This document shows positions 54,602 to 63,538 of a stretch of DNA of 64,000 bases, piece by piece. Origin of the DNA: Clostridia bacterium (GTDB lineage: Bacteria; Bacillota; Clostridia; UBA1212; UBA1255); NCBI GenBank assembly GCA_017517275.1, contig JAFWZX010000031.1:54393-118392 (forward strand). Reading direction: 5' to 3'. The stretch's first letter is position 1. Every line of letters begins with the position of its first letter. The position numbers were made by a program, and so were the translations under genes. A model generated the notes under the pieces. That model saw only the letters and a list, made by a program, of their open reading frames with translations. It made no database searches and had not been told where the DNA came from.

Positions 54602-55635
54602 AGCGAAATAGATTATTATTTTTAATTCCGATATTGCTCTTGGTCCTGATAATTCTTTTTTGGGACAAAGTACAAAATATATTGCTTGAGCTCCTGCTTG
54701 GAAGTCTTATTGCTTACATGCTGGAGCCGGCAGTATATTTTCTTACGCGTAAGAATAAAATCAGCCGGAATATGGCGATCTTTATCGTTTTTTGCATTTT
54801 GACGTTGATAATTATCGGCGTTTTCGTATTCATACTGCCTATCTTGTACAAAAACATCAGTGATTTGGTACAAAATCTCCCGGCGGCAATGGATAAAATG
54901 ATTGATAAAATGACAAATCTTACGTCCAACGATCAAATAAATGATAAAATATCGCAAGTTGCCCGGGCTGCCTATGGGAAAATTACAGATAATGTTTCTC
55001 GGGTGATGGGGAATATTTCTGAATATATTGTAGTTGTTGCAAGCAGCATTATTGAGATAATAATAGGAATATTAACCACCTTTGTTCTTGCCGTGTACAT
55101 TATGAAAGATAAGAAGCAAATATTCGACAGTCTGCTTGGTTGGTTTCCTTTCTCATGGAAAGATACCGTGAAGGGAACAATGGATGAGCTTGGCAGAATA
55201 TTATCTAAATTTTTACAGGGACAATTTATAATCGCACTTATAATCGGAGTGGCAGAAACGATAGGTCTGATGCTTATTGGTGTACCGTATGCGGTGCTGC
55301 TGGGCGTTATAGGCGGGCTGTCTAATCTTATTCCGTATTTCGGACCTGTGATAGGAGCTGTGCCGGCTGTGATATCAGCAATGTTCATATCACCTATGAA
55401 GGCCTTATGGGTGATTTTATTGTTTGTAGGTGCGCAGCAGTTTGATAATAATTTCTTATCTCCTAGAATTATTCAAGGTAGTTTGGGGATTCATCCTATC
55501 ACGACGATTGTAGTTATATTTATAGGCGGGGAATTCTTAGCGTTGTGGGGAATATTATTAGCTGTTCCGATATATGCGGTAGGAAAGTGCATTGCTGTTA
55601 AAATATTTACTGCTTGCAGTTCCCGAGACAGGTAA
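54598..55635 (+). CDS. AI-2E family transporter (PerM/YtvI-like)
   Basis: Polytopic exporter-like protein of 345 aa with about seven or eight membrane helices. The central block PYAVLLGVIGGLSNLIPYFGPVIGAVPAVI and the later HPITTIVVIFIGG are hallmarks of the family. An amphipathic outside stretch (about 90-140, MDKMIDKMTNLTSNDQINDK) lies before them. TTG 54598 is the start and overlaps the stop of the 57-aa gene; the ribosome site is weak, suggesting coupling. Substrates of this family vary (autoinducer-2, Na+/H+, others), so function cannot be fixed. Its 3' end overlaps the opposing gene by 29 bases. Confidence 0.88.
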   Translation: MKRNRLLFLIPILLLVLIILFWDKVQNILLELLLGSLIAYMLEPAVYFLTRKNKISRNMAIFIVFCILTLIIIGVFVFILPILYKNISDLVQNLPAAMDKMIDKMTNLTSNDQINDKISQVARAAYGKITDNVSRVMGNISEYIVVVASSIIEIIIGILTTFVLAVYIMKDKKQIFDSLLGWFPFSWKDTVKGTMDELGRILSKFLQGQFIIALIIGVAETIGLMLIGVPYAVLLGVIGGLSNLIPYFGPVIGAVPAVISAMFISPMKALWVILLFVGAQQFDNNFLSPRIIQGSLGIHPITTIVVIFIGGEFLALWGILLAVPIYAVGKCIAVKIFTACSSRDR

Positions 55636-57565
55636 TCATATCTGTACATGCTCCGTCTTTTGTAAACATGAGACTGAAATCTGACACACCGTTCGTACGG
55701 GCGATTTTTGCTACAAATCTGTTAGTTCCTTTATTAAGTTTAACACCTAATAAATGGATATTCTCGGGAGTCCAATTACAGGATTTATCGGAAAATGCTA
55801 TAAGATCGCCGTCTTTCCATAATCTGAATGCATCGCTGTGTCCTATTTGCAAACAGATATCCAGGTCTTCGGGGGCGTAAATATCCCTGACAAAATATAT
55901 AACGCATGGCATTTTATTAGACATAAAGTCTTCGAAACAGAATTTATCACGGCGAAGCACAACGTTAAATCCTCTGTATGCAGGATCAGAAACTAAGCCG
56001 GGAGGCAGCAGACAGTCTCCCAAAAGCTGGTCTTCAAGGTAATCCTGCTCCCAATCAGCTTCCATATTAAGGTGGAATTCACGCATCTTCGTCATAGCTT
56101 CACTTTCGTTTCTTGATCTTCCGAAATTGTTATAATACGATTCATCGTTGCCAGGCGGATTCATTCTTGTTGTGTTTTCCCAGAAGGGACCGTACACCTT
56201 CCCGAGGATCGCTCCCACCAATCCGAAGGAGTAGCGGTAGCAATCGTTATTATCCATGGTAACAAGGATTTTAAAAATGTTTTTTTCCATCAATACAGGC
56301 ATGTCTTTGGATGCTGTAATATAAAAGTCGGGGCTTTGTGAAAAGATTCCGCCTATCCGGAACTTCTTTTCTTCAGGATGAACAGTAAAACCTTCGGGGG
56401 CGTATATTTTAATAGAACCGGAGGCTTTGATTTTCATAACGGAATCAAAGCAAATCGACACTTTTTTTGTTTCACCGGGGGCGATTACAGGATTGTCTTT
56501 TTCATATTCGATATTTAATTCTATGGGAAGTGCTTTAATGTTTTCTATTGTAGGTATATGTTCTTCGGAATAGTCGGTTATAGTGACTTTTTTATTGATA
56601 TCTCTGAAGAACAGTCCTGCTAATGCAATATCGCATGCAAGGTCATATACTCTGTTAGATATCCTGCTGACGTCAACCCCGCACTTAAAGCTCTGATCGG
56701 GAATATTGTATTTTTTCATCAGGCTCTTGCCGCCGTCTAACAGACCTATTACGGCACCTACCGTAGCACACGTACAATCAGTATCAAATCCGCAATTGAG
56801 TGCCATCATAACACTATGAATAAAATGACCCTTGCCTAATATAAGCGCAAGAAGAATAATGCCCATATTCTGGTACATATTGGTGCAGTCCGGATGACCG
56901 TAATCACGAAGAATCCTGCCGAAAACGTATTCAGGTTCTTTTGACTCGCTGCACCAGGCAAGTACGTCGTTTACAAGACGTGCAAATTTGCTGTTTGCAT
57001 CTATATACTTAAGTGCGAGGATAATAAGTGCGTCAGGTGTTTTTGTATCGTTTATAAAGGCTAAAGCCTCTATAGCAGCCAGATATTGCTGAGCGATTAT
57101 TGATTCACCGTAGTGATCCAATACACCGTCTTTAGCTGCAAGCTGTGTTGCGAGCGTGGGATTTCCCGGGGCAAAGCATGCCCAGATTTCACTTCGTATC
57201 GGACAACCCATTCCTTCTATATAGTAATTATTATTAAATTTACCGGTTAGCGGCGGGCGAAGCCCTAATTCGTAATTTTTCTTGAACGTTGCATATTCTC
57301 CCGGCGCATACGGACATTTTTCATAGAATGCTTTTGCTAAATCTGAAGAAGTGAAGTTACTGCCGTATTTTTCGATAACTTCAAGCCATAGAATCTGAAG
57401 ATCAAGATCATCGTTTGATATTTGCTGTGAAAAGCTTGAGGGATCATAATTAATTCGCAGTTTACCCTTGTACCCTTCGTATGGAGCACCAATCGTTCCG
57501 GCAACACATTTACCGGTAAAACAACCATATATTTTATCGCAATATTCCTGCCAGGTCATGTTCAT
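55607..57565 (-). CDS. ADP-ribosylglycohydrolase-family protein with C-terminal beta domain
   Basis: Possible ADP-ribose or N-glycoside hydrolase, 652 aa, cytoplasmic. The N-terminal 330 residues follow the ARH/DraG fold: YGCFTGKCVAGTIGAPYEG, the first acidic metal site in SNDDLDLQILWLEV, and the second in NCGFDTDCTCATVGAVIG. The last 300 residues are beta-rich with GHSDAFRLWKDGDLIAFSD and LNKGTNRFVAKIAR, like a sugar-binding jelly roll. DraG and ARH proteins are about 300 aa, so this is a fusion. No ADP-ribosyltransferase is nearby. ATG 57565 is used; a second ATG two codons later is equally possible. Confidence 0.8.
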   Translation of the reverse strand: MNMTWQEYCDKIYGCFTGKCVAGTIGAPYEGYKGKLRINYDPSSFSQQISNDDLDLQILWLEVIEKYGSNFTSSDLAKAFYEKCPYAPGEYATFKKNYELGLRPPLTGKFNNNYYIEGMGCPIRSEIWACFAPGNPTLATQLAAKDGVLDHYGESIIAQQYLAAIEALAFINDTKTPDALIILALKYIDANSKFARLVNDVLAWCSESKEPEYVFGRILRDYGHPDCTNMYQNMGIILLALILGKGHFIHSVMMALNCGFDTDCTCATVGAVIGLLDGGKSLMKKYNIPDQSFKCGVDVSRISNRVYDLACDIALAGLFFRDINKKVTITDYSEEHIPTIENIKALPIELNIEYEKDNPVIAPGETKKVSICFDSVMKIKASGSIKIYAPEGFTVHPEEKKFRIGGIFSQSPDFYITASKDMPVLMEKNIFKILVTMDNNDCYRYSFGLVGAILGKVYGPFWENTTRMNPPGNDESYYNNFGRSRNESEAMTKMREFHLNMEADWEQDYLEDQLLGDCLLPPGLVSDPAYRGFNVVLRRDKFCFEDFMSNKMPCVIYFVRDIYAPEDLDICLQIGHSDAFRLWKDGDLIAFSDKSCNWTPENIHLLGVKLNKGTNRFVAKIARTNGVSDFSLMFTKDGACTDMITCLGNCKQ

Positions 57566-57603
57566 TTCAGTATCCCGCTTTCATTACACATTTATCTGAG
57601 GTG

Positions 57604-57632
57604 ATTTTATCATATTGTAAAAAGAGTAACAA
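57604..57632 (-). promoter_or_regulatory. Promoter of the ADP-ribosylglycohydrolase gene (minus strand)
   Basis: On the minus strand TTGTTA (57632-57627) and TAAAAT (57609-57604) are 17 bases apart, about 40 bases before the start. Confidence 0.6.
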
Positions 57633-57675
57633 GATGGTAAAATCACAGAGATTATATAGTAGGGATGTGGTTTCC

Positions 57676-59070
57676 ATGAAGTTATGGGGAGGCCGTTTTA
57701 CCGGTCTTACGGATAACGACGTTGATGTTTTTAATTCATCGATTAAGTTTGATCAAAAAATGTATAAGGCTGATATTCTCGGCAGTATTGTTCATGCAAA
57801 TATGCTTGGCAAACAGGGTATTATTACGCAGGAGGAAGCGGATAGTATTACAGCTGAGCTTGATAATATAAAAGATGAGATTGAATCAGGAGAGTTAGAG
57901 ATAGATCAAAGCAGTGAGGATATACATACTTTTATAGAAGGTTTACTTACAAAGCGCATTGGCGATGCGGGCAAGCGTCTGCATACCGCAAGGTCACGCA
58001 ACGACCAGGTTGCTTTAGACGTTCGCTTGTATTTATGCGGAGCTGCTACTGAGACACGTGACGCTCTTATATCACTTATCAGTACTATTCTTGACGTTGC
58101 CGAGGCGAATCTTGATACGATCATGCCCGGCTTTACACATATGCAGCACGCTCAACCGGTTACTCTTGCTCATCATATGAATGCCTATGCTCAGATGTTT
58201 AAAAGGGATATAGAGAGAGTGTACGATTGCTATAAGAGAATGGACGTATGCCCGCTTGGCAGCGGTGCTTTGGCAGGCTCTACTTATCCTATCGACAGAC
58301 AGTATGTTGCAGATACTCTCGGTATGACAGGTGGAGTTACAATGAACAGTATGGACTCTGTCAGTGACAGAGACTTTGTAATTGAACTTGCCGCTTGCTA
58401 TTCAATTATTATGATGCATCTTAGCCGCTTTTGTGAAGAACTGATTACGTGGTCTACCAGCGAATTTAACTTTGTTACTATGGATGACGGCTTTTCAACA
58501 GGCTCTTCAATAATGCCTCAGAAGAAAAATCCGGACGTTGCGGAACTTGTACGTGGCAAGACAGGACGTGTTTACGGTAATCTGATGGCTTTGCTTACTG
58601 TTATGAAGTCTCTTCCTCTGGCATACAATAAGGACATGCAGGAGGACAAAGAGGCGATTTTTGACAGTGAGGAGACTGTTCTTATGTGCCTTAAGGTTTT
58701 CACAAAGATGCTTGCAACCTGTCGTTTCAATAAAGAATCTATGTATAAAGCTGCGTTTGAAGGATATCTTAATAGCACTGACTTTGCAGATTATATAACA
58801 AAACGCGGAGTTCCCTTCCGAGCATCACATAAGATTACAGGTGAACTTGTTGTATATTGCATTGATAAAGGAATAAATATTGAAGATGTTCCGTTGGATA
58901 AATTAAATGAATTCTGCGATGGATATTGCACTGTTGATGAAGATATATACAAAGTTATCACACCGGAAGCTTGTGTATCCGGACGAGCTCACGTAGGTGG
59001 TCCGGCCAAGGAACGTGTGAAGGAAGCTATTGATTTTATGAGAAATTGGATTAGTGAAAGGATGAGATAA
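57676..59070 (+). CDS. argH: Argininosuccinate lyase
   Basis: Last step of arginine synthesis: splits argininosuccinate to arginine and fumarate. The 464-aa protein begins MKLWGGRF and has the family blocks SSIKFDQ, EDIHTFIEGLL, HTARSRNDQVALDVRLYL, GFTHMQHAQPVTLAHH and the signature GSSIMPQKKNPD. ATG 57676 is clear from family alignment and AGGGATG upstream. argG is not next to it. It is followed after one base by the SPFH gene, apparently without a functional link. Confidence 0.96.
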   Translation: MKLWGGRFTGLTDNDVDVFNSSIKFDQKMYKADILGSIVHANMLGKQGIITQEEADSITAELDNIKDEIESGELEIDQSSEDIHTFIEGLLTKRIGDAGKRLHTARSRNDQVALDVRLYLCGAATETRDALISLISTILDVAEANLDTIMPGFTHMQHAQPVTLAHHMNAYAQMFKRDIERVYDCYKRMDVCPLGSGALAGSTYPIDRQYVADTLGMTGGVTMNSMDSVSDRDFVIELAACYSIIMMHLSRFCEELITWSTSEFNFVTMDDGFSTGSSIMPQKKNPDVAELVRGKTGRVYGNLMALLTVMKSLPLAYNKDMQEDKEAIFDSEETVLMCLKVFTKMLATCRFNKESMYKAAFEGYLNSTDFADYITKRGVPFRASHKITGELVVYCIDKGINIEDVPLDKLNEFCDGYCTVDEDIYKVITPEACVSGRAHVGGPAKERVKEAIDFMRNWISERMR

Positions 59071-59071
59071 G

Positions 59072-60331
59072 ATGGGTCTTGTTAAGGCTTTTTTTGGTTC
59101 TACAAACGGCACACTTGCTGATCAGTGGAAGGAATACTTCTACTGCGAATCCATGCCGGCAGATGTTCTTGTACAAAAAGGCAGGAAGAAAGTATCCGGC
59201 AGAAGCTCTAATACGAAGGCAAGTGAAAATATTATATCAAACGGGTCTGCTATAGCTGTAAATGACGGACAATGTATGATTATTGTTGAACAGGGCAAGG
59301 TTGTAGACGTTTGCTCTGAATCCGGTGTGTTTATTTATGATACGTCCTCTGAACCCAGCCTTTTTACAGGTGGTTTGGGCAGGGGAATCCTGAATACTTT
59401 TAAGACGATCGGTAAGCGGTTTACGTTTGGCGGGGACACGGGCAACGATCAACGTATTTATTATTTTAATACAAAGGAGATTATGGGAAATAAATACGGC
59501 ACACCAAATCCTGTTCCTTTCAGAACAGTTGATGCACGTATCGGTCTTGATATTGATATAAGTATAAGATGTCACGGTGAATATTCATATAAAATTACAG
59601 ATCCTATTTTATTTTATACAAACGTGAGCGGCAATATAGTTGATGAATACAGAAGAGATTCTATTGACAGCCAGCTTAAAAGTGAGCTTATGACGGCGCT
59701 TCAACCGGCATTTGCAAAGGTATCCATGATGGGTATCAGATACAGTGCTCTTCCGGGACATACTCAGGAAATTGCAGACGTCCTTAATGACGTTCTCTCA
59801 GAAAAGTGGGGAAAACTCAGAGGTATTGAGATTGCTTCTTTTGGTGTCAGTTCAGTTAAAGCTTCCGAAGAGGACGAAGCTATGATAAAAGAACTTCAAC
59901 GCACTGCTGTCTTTACAAATCCCAATATGGCAGCGGCTTCTCTTGTTGGTGCGCAGGGGGATGCAATGCGAGCTGCTGCGGCAAACAGCAACGGCGCCGT
60001 GATGGGCTTTATGGGTATGAACATGGCTATGCAGGCAGGGGGCGTTAATGCTCAGAATCTTTATGAAATGGGCGCGGCACAGCAGGCTCAAATGCAAACT
60101 CAGGCGGCTGGCGCAAGGAATCCTCAACCCGTATCTACCGGTCAGTGGTTTTGTCCGCAATGCGGTAATAAAAATTCCGGCAAGTTTTGTGTTGAGTGTG
60201 CAACACCAAGACCTTCGATGAACAGAACGTATACTTGTTCTAATTGCGGATGGCAGGCTGTTAATCCGGAAAACCCGCCTAAATTCTGCCCTGAATGCGG
60301 CGACCGTTTTGACCAATCTGAAATCAGATAA
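59072..60331 (+). CDS. SPFH-domain protein with C-terminal zinc ribbons (YdjI-like)
   Basis: Likely a membrane-associated scaffold. The 419-aa protein has an N-terminal domain with an amphipathic start (MGLVKAFFGSTNGTLADQW), an SPFH/band-7 core (about 55-270) with DARIGLDIDISIRCHGEYSY and LRGIEIASFGVSSVKASEEDE, a Gly/Ala/Met/Gln-rich low-complexity linker (about 285-350), and two zinc ribbons: CPQCGNKNSGKFCVECATP and CSNCGWQAVNP...FCPECGD. It resembles B. subtilis YdjI, which works with YdjG/YdjH and PspA at the membrane. The next gene supplies a zinc-ribbon membrane partner. GAAAGGA precedes ATG 59072. Confidence 0.85.
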   Translation: MGLVKAFFGSTNGTLADQWKEYFYCESMPADVLVQKGRKKVSGRSSNTKASENIISNGSAIAVNDGQCMIIVEQGKVVDVCSESGVFIYDTSSEPSLFTGGLGRGILNTFKTIGKRFTFGGDTGNDQRIYYFNTKEIMGNKYGTPNPVPFRTVDARIGLDIDISIRCHGEYSYKITDPILFYTNVSGNIVDEYRRDSIDSQLKSELMTALQPAFAKVSMMGIRYSALPGHTQEIADVLNDVLSEKWGKLRGIEIASFGVSSVKASEEDEAMIKELQRTAVFTNPNMAAASLVGAQGDAMRAAAANSNGAVMGFMGMNMAMQAGGVNAQNLYEMGAAQQAQMQTQAAGARNPQPVSTGQWFCPQCGNKNSGKFCVECATPRPSMNRTYTCSNCGWQAVNPENPPKFCPECGDRFDQSEIR

Positions 60332-60349
60332 TATCAGTCGGTGATTAGA

Positions 60350-61462
60350 ATGGAAGATAACAAAGTTTTTTTTGATGAATCAACAGTTGTTGATACAATG
60401 AAGGAAACAGACCGCAAATGTCCTCAGTGTGGCGGAGTTATGGATTTTGTTCCGGAAACTGGGGATATGGGCTGCCCTTACTGTGGATATCATGAAGAGG
60501 TTGAGTCTGCAGAAGAAATAAAAGCTGCTGAGGAGTTAAGGTTTGAAGATGCTGAAAATTATGCTAACTGTGATTGGGGCGTAGAAAAGAAAACAGTTGT
60601 ATGTAAATCATGCGGGGCTGAGACAGTTTACGACGCACTGGAAATTGCAGGTGAATGTCCGTACTGTGGTTCAAACCAGGTTATGGAGGCTGCCGATCAG
60701 AAGACGATGGCTCCCGGCGGCGTTATTCCTTTTAAAATATCAAAAAAACAAGCAAACCAAAGTTTTCTCAAATGGATCAAACGCAAGCTATTTACACCGC
60801 GTGCAGCAAAAAAGCAAGCAAAGGCAGAGTCTTTTAAGGGAATATATCTGCCTTTTTGGACTTTTGATACTGATACTAAGACGTCGTATACGGCAAGATA
60901 CGGAATAAATCATTACTATACAGATAAAAACGGAAAACAACGTGTTGTGACGCATTGGCATTTTACAGCCGGTACGTTTGATAAATTCTTTAACGATGAA
61001 GTGGCCAATGCTACTGATAAGCATGATCAAAATCTTCTCAGAGCAATTAATAATTATGATACCGAAAGCAACGTTGCATATAAGCCTGAATATCTGGCCG
61101 GATATTGTTCTGAAAGGTATTGCATCGGGCTGAAAGATGCGTGGGAGAAGGATGCTAAGATATCTATTGACCGGCAGCTTGCCTATGAAATCGAGTCATA
61201 TATTCGTATTACGCGTAATGCATCTGTTGTTGCGAATTTAAATATGAAAACACGGTACAATGACCTTACATATAAATACTTACTGTTGCCTGTATGGATG
61301 TCCTCGTTTAAATTCAAAGGCAAAACATATAATTTCTTTATAAACGGACAAACAGGCAAGGTAGGGGGCAAGTCTCCCGTCTCTGCAATACGCGTTATTA
61401 TTGCAGTTATTTTGGGATTAATCGGAGTAGGCGCATTATGGTTTTTATTTAGTCACGTATAG
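60350..61462 (+). CDS. Zinc-ribbon membrane protein, partner of the SPFH protein
   Basis: A 370-aa protein with two N-terminal zinc ribbons (KCPQCGGVMDFVPETGDMGCPYCG and CKSCGAETVYDALEIAGECPYCG, about 20-110). A domain with GVIPFKISKKQANQSFLKWIKRK and GIYLPFWTFDTDTKTSYTARYG follows, and one membrane helix sits at the C-terminus (about 345-367, VIIAVILGLIGVGALWFLF). It resembles TFIIB-type zinc-ribbon proteins and the B. subtilis YdjG kind, which recruit the SPFH protein. ATG 60350 has GGTG just upstream. Located 18 bases after the SPFH gene and 16 bases before the DUF4091 gene. Confidence 0.78.
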   Translation: MEDNKVFFDESTVVDTMKETDRKCPQCGGVMDFVPETGDMGCPYCGYHEEVESAEEIKAAEELRFEDAENYANCDWGVEKKTVVCKSCGAETVYDALEIAGECPYCGSNQVMEAADQKTMAPGGVIPFKISKKQANQSFLKWIKRKLFTPRAAKKQAKAESFKGIYLPFWTFDTDTKTSYTARYGINHYYTDKNGKQRVVTHWHFTAGTFDKFFNDEVANATDKHDQNLLRAINNYDTESNVAYKPEYLAGYCSERYCIGLKDAWEKDAKISIDRQLAYEIESYIRITRNASVVANLNMKTRYNDLTYKYLLLPVWMSSFKFKGKTYNFFINGQTGKVGGKSPVSAIRVIIAVILGLIGVGALWFLFSHV

Positions 61463-61478
61463 CAAAGGGGCGGTAACG

Positions 61479-63107
61479 GTGAAAACAAGAAGTTTTTTGT
61501 TTGTTTGTATTCTGGTATTATCCATTACTTTAGCAGTTCTGTGTGGTTGTAAAAAGGAGAATAAAATGGTTTGGTTTGAGCATTCTTTTACAAAAGTTCT
61601 AAAAGACAGCGAGTACTCAGGAAAAGATACTTATAAGATTTATATGGCAAAAAATGAGTATGAAAGCTGTCAGTACGTAGTTAGACTCAAGCAGCCTGAA
61701 TATGATTTGCGACTTGAGTTAAGCCCGTTTACTAACAAAAAAGGCGACGTTATTGATGCCGTTATTCTTGAAGAATATTACTTGGAGGTTTCATCATATC
61801 TTGATATATCTGCAGATTACGTTGAATATCCGGATCCTGTTGTGCCTGTAGGTGACGATTACACTTTTAATGCCGATATTGACTGCGCGGTGCCGTTTAT
61901 GATTCGTCTTCATACTACAAAAGATACGCCGGCCGGAGATTATTCGGCTGTAATAAAGCTTGTGTCTGATAATAGTGTACTTTTTGAAAATAAGATAACG
62001 GCTCACGTGTGGGATTTTACATATTCCGATAGCAAGGCATGTACTACTGCCGCCGGGATTTCATACGGAGATATAAAAAATAAGCACAATATTGAAACAA
62101 ACGAAGAATGGGATGCTATGTACGTTAAGTACTATGAGTTCTTGTTGGATTACGGTATCAGTGCATATGACCTTCCTTGCAATATATTATCGGCAGAAGC
62201 TGATAAATATATGAATGATCCGAGGGTAACTTCTTTTAAGATCCCGTATTCAAATGATGATCACACTATAATTGCATATTATGAAAAGTTAAAAACAAAT
62301 CCCAAATGGATGGAAAAGGGATATTTTTACCCGCTTGATGAGCCTACGAGCCCTGATATGTATTATAAACTTGAAGGCAAAATTATGCGGCTTGATAAGC
62401 TTTTCCCCGAAAATCAAGTTTGTGTACCTTTCTTCGTTGATCCGATTATGTATGGAGAGACAGACGCTGTTGAATACATGAAGGAGCTTATAGATATCTG
62501 GTGCCCGAAGGCGTACTGCTTTGAGGATAAGAATATTTATTATGATGCGGCAAACAAGAAGGATATCTCAAAGGAGTATTATGATATGGGATATAAGCCT
62601 TTTGCACAGCGAATGAATGAAAATCGCAAGAGCGGTGACAAGGTATGGTGGTACGTTTGTTGGGAGCCGGGAGACCCGTATGCTAATTTATTTGTGGATA
62701 TGGCAGGAATCAATCACAGAATTCTCTTCTGGCAGCAAAAGAAGTATAACGTAGATGGATTTTTATATTGGCAAGTAAATCATTGGGGTTCTGTAAAAGA
62801 TCCGTGGACAGACATGTCTACCGTAAAATGGATAAATGATTTTGTGTATGGAGACGGTTCCTTGCTTTATAACGGAAATAAAGTTGGAATCGACGGGCCT
62901 GTTGCATCTTTAAGACTTGAAGCTGTTCGTGACGGAATAGAAGATTTTGAATTACTTACTATGGCGCAGTCTGCTTTGGGTGAGAAGGCTACTGACAAGA
63001 TTATTTCAAAATGTATTACATCGGTAAGCAAATATACAAAAGACGGTGATAAATTAATGAAATACAGAATACAGCTTGGAAATAAGCTTGAAAAGGCGCT
63101 TAAGTAA
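61479..63107 (+). CDS. DUF4091/GH123-like lipoprotein
   Basis: Surface lipoprotein of 542 aa, possibly a glycoside hydrolase related to GH123. The signal peptide has the lipobox LCGC. Then follow a beta domain (about 30-190; FTNKKGDVIDAVILEEYYLEV, then FMIRLHTTKDTPAGDYSAVIKL), a barrel-like region (about 200-440; KGYFYPLDEPTSPDMY, YVCWEPGDPYANLFVD, VDGFLYWQVNHWG) and the DUF4091 tail (about 450-525) with GPVASLRLEAVRDGIEDFELL. The DEP segment could hold the catalytic acid pair by analogy with GH123. Start is GTG 61479 behind AAAGGGGCGG. Substrate unknown. Confidence 0.82.
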   Translation: MKTRSFLFVCILVLSITLAVLCGCKKENKMVWFEHSFTKVLKDSEYSGKDTYKIYMAKNEYESCQYVVRLKQPEYDLRLELSPFTNKKGDVIDAVILEEYYLEVSSYLDISADYVEYPDPVVPVGDDYTFNADIDCAVPFMIRLHTTKDTPAGDYSAVIKLVSDNSVLFENKITAHVWDFTYSDSKACTTAAGISYGDIKNKHNIETNEEWDAMYVKYYEFLLDYGISAYDLPCNILSAEADKYMNDPRVTSFKIPYSNDDHTIIAYYEKLKTNPKWMEKGYFYPLDEPTSPDMYYKLEGKIMRLDKLFPENQVCVPFFVDPIMYGETDAVEYMKELIDIWCPKAYCFEDKNIYYDAANKKDISKEYYDMGYKPFAQRMNENRKSGDKVWWYVCWEPGDPYANLFVDMAGINHRILFWQQKKYNVDGFLYWQVNHWGSVKDPWTDMSTVKWINDFVYGDGSLLYNGNKVGIDGPVASLRLEAVRDGIEDFELLTMAQSALGEKATDKIISKCITSVSKYTKDGDKLMKYRIQLGNKLEKALK

Positions 63108-63132
63108 GTTGAAACGTTTTACGATTTAATGC

Positions 63133-63161
63133 TTGACAAGGAGGGACTTAAGTAATATAAT
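63133..63161 (+). promoter_or_regulatory. tRNA promoter
   Basis: TTGACA (63133-63138) and TATAAT (63156-63161), spacer 17: a perfect SigA promoter, placed 13 bases before the tRNA-Trp gene. Confidence 0.9.
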
Positions 63162-63174
63162 TACGCAGGCCAAT

Positions 63175-63247
<73 letters not shown>

Positions 63248-63256
63248 TTTTTTTTT

Positions 63257-63338
63257 GCGGATGTGGTGGAATGGCAGACACGCTGGTCTTAGGAACCAGT
63301 CCGAGAGGGTGTGGGTTCGACTCCCACCATCCGCACCA
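63257..63338 (+). tRNA. tRNA-Leu (anticodon TAG)
   Basis: Acceptor arms GCGGATG (63257-63263) and CATCCGC (63328-63334), anticodon stem CTGGT/ACCAG with loop CTTAGGA (anticodon 63290-63292), a long variable arm (TCCGAGAGGGT) and GGTTCGACTCC. CCA is encoded at 63336-63338. Class II shape and TAG anticodon mean leucine. Confidence 0.95.
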
Positions 63339-63341
63339 AAA

Positions 63342-63488
63342 GGAAACGACAATTTTCGGCAGAAGATTGTCGTTTTTTGTTCTTTTCACTTTTCTCTTTT
63401 CGTTCTTCTCTCTTCTCTAAAATTGTCGTTTCCAGAGAAAAGATAAGAGAGAAAAGAGAAGAGAAAAGGTAGCTTTGCTCCGCAAAGC
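63342..63488. repeat. Inverted-repeat tract with polypyrimidine and polypurine arms
   Basis: GGAAACGACAATTTT (63342-63356) is the exact complement of 63419-63433 (AAAATTGTCGTTTCC). Between them lies a pyrimidine-rich run (63370-63418), and after the right arm a purine-only run of AGAGAA-type units (63434-63469). A second hairpin, GCTTTGC-TCC-GCAAAGC, closes the tract (63472-63488). The arms can form a large imperfect hairpin. The layout resembles repeats that accompany four-helix-bundle genes in clostridial genomes, as far as I recall; other copies cannot be checked here. Confidence 0.75.
63344..63380 (+). terminator. Terminator after the tRNA pair
   Basis: AAACGACAAT (63344-63353) and ATTGTCGTTT (63366-63375) form a 10-bp stem with a T run. 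The left arm is also the complement of 63419-63433, so a competing longer fold exists. Confidence 0.82.
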
Positions 63489-63489
63489 A

Positions 63490-63518
63490 TTGAATTAAAG
63501 AACTAATTATGATATAAT
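63490..63518 (+). promoter_or_regulatory. Promoter of the four-helix-bundle gene
   Basis: TTGAAT (63490-63495) and TATAAT (63513-63518) with a 17-base spacer, immediately after the closing hairpin of the repeat tract. Confidence 0.75.
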
Positions 63519-63538
63519 ACATGCAGAGGTGATGATGT

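Noticed and set aside
59852..60316. A 154-codon minus-strand frame, Arg/His/Ser-rich
   Set aside because: It is antisense to the zinc-ribbon and low-complexity part of the SPFH gene; composition reflects the opposite strand.
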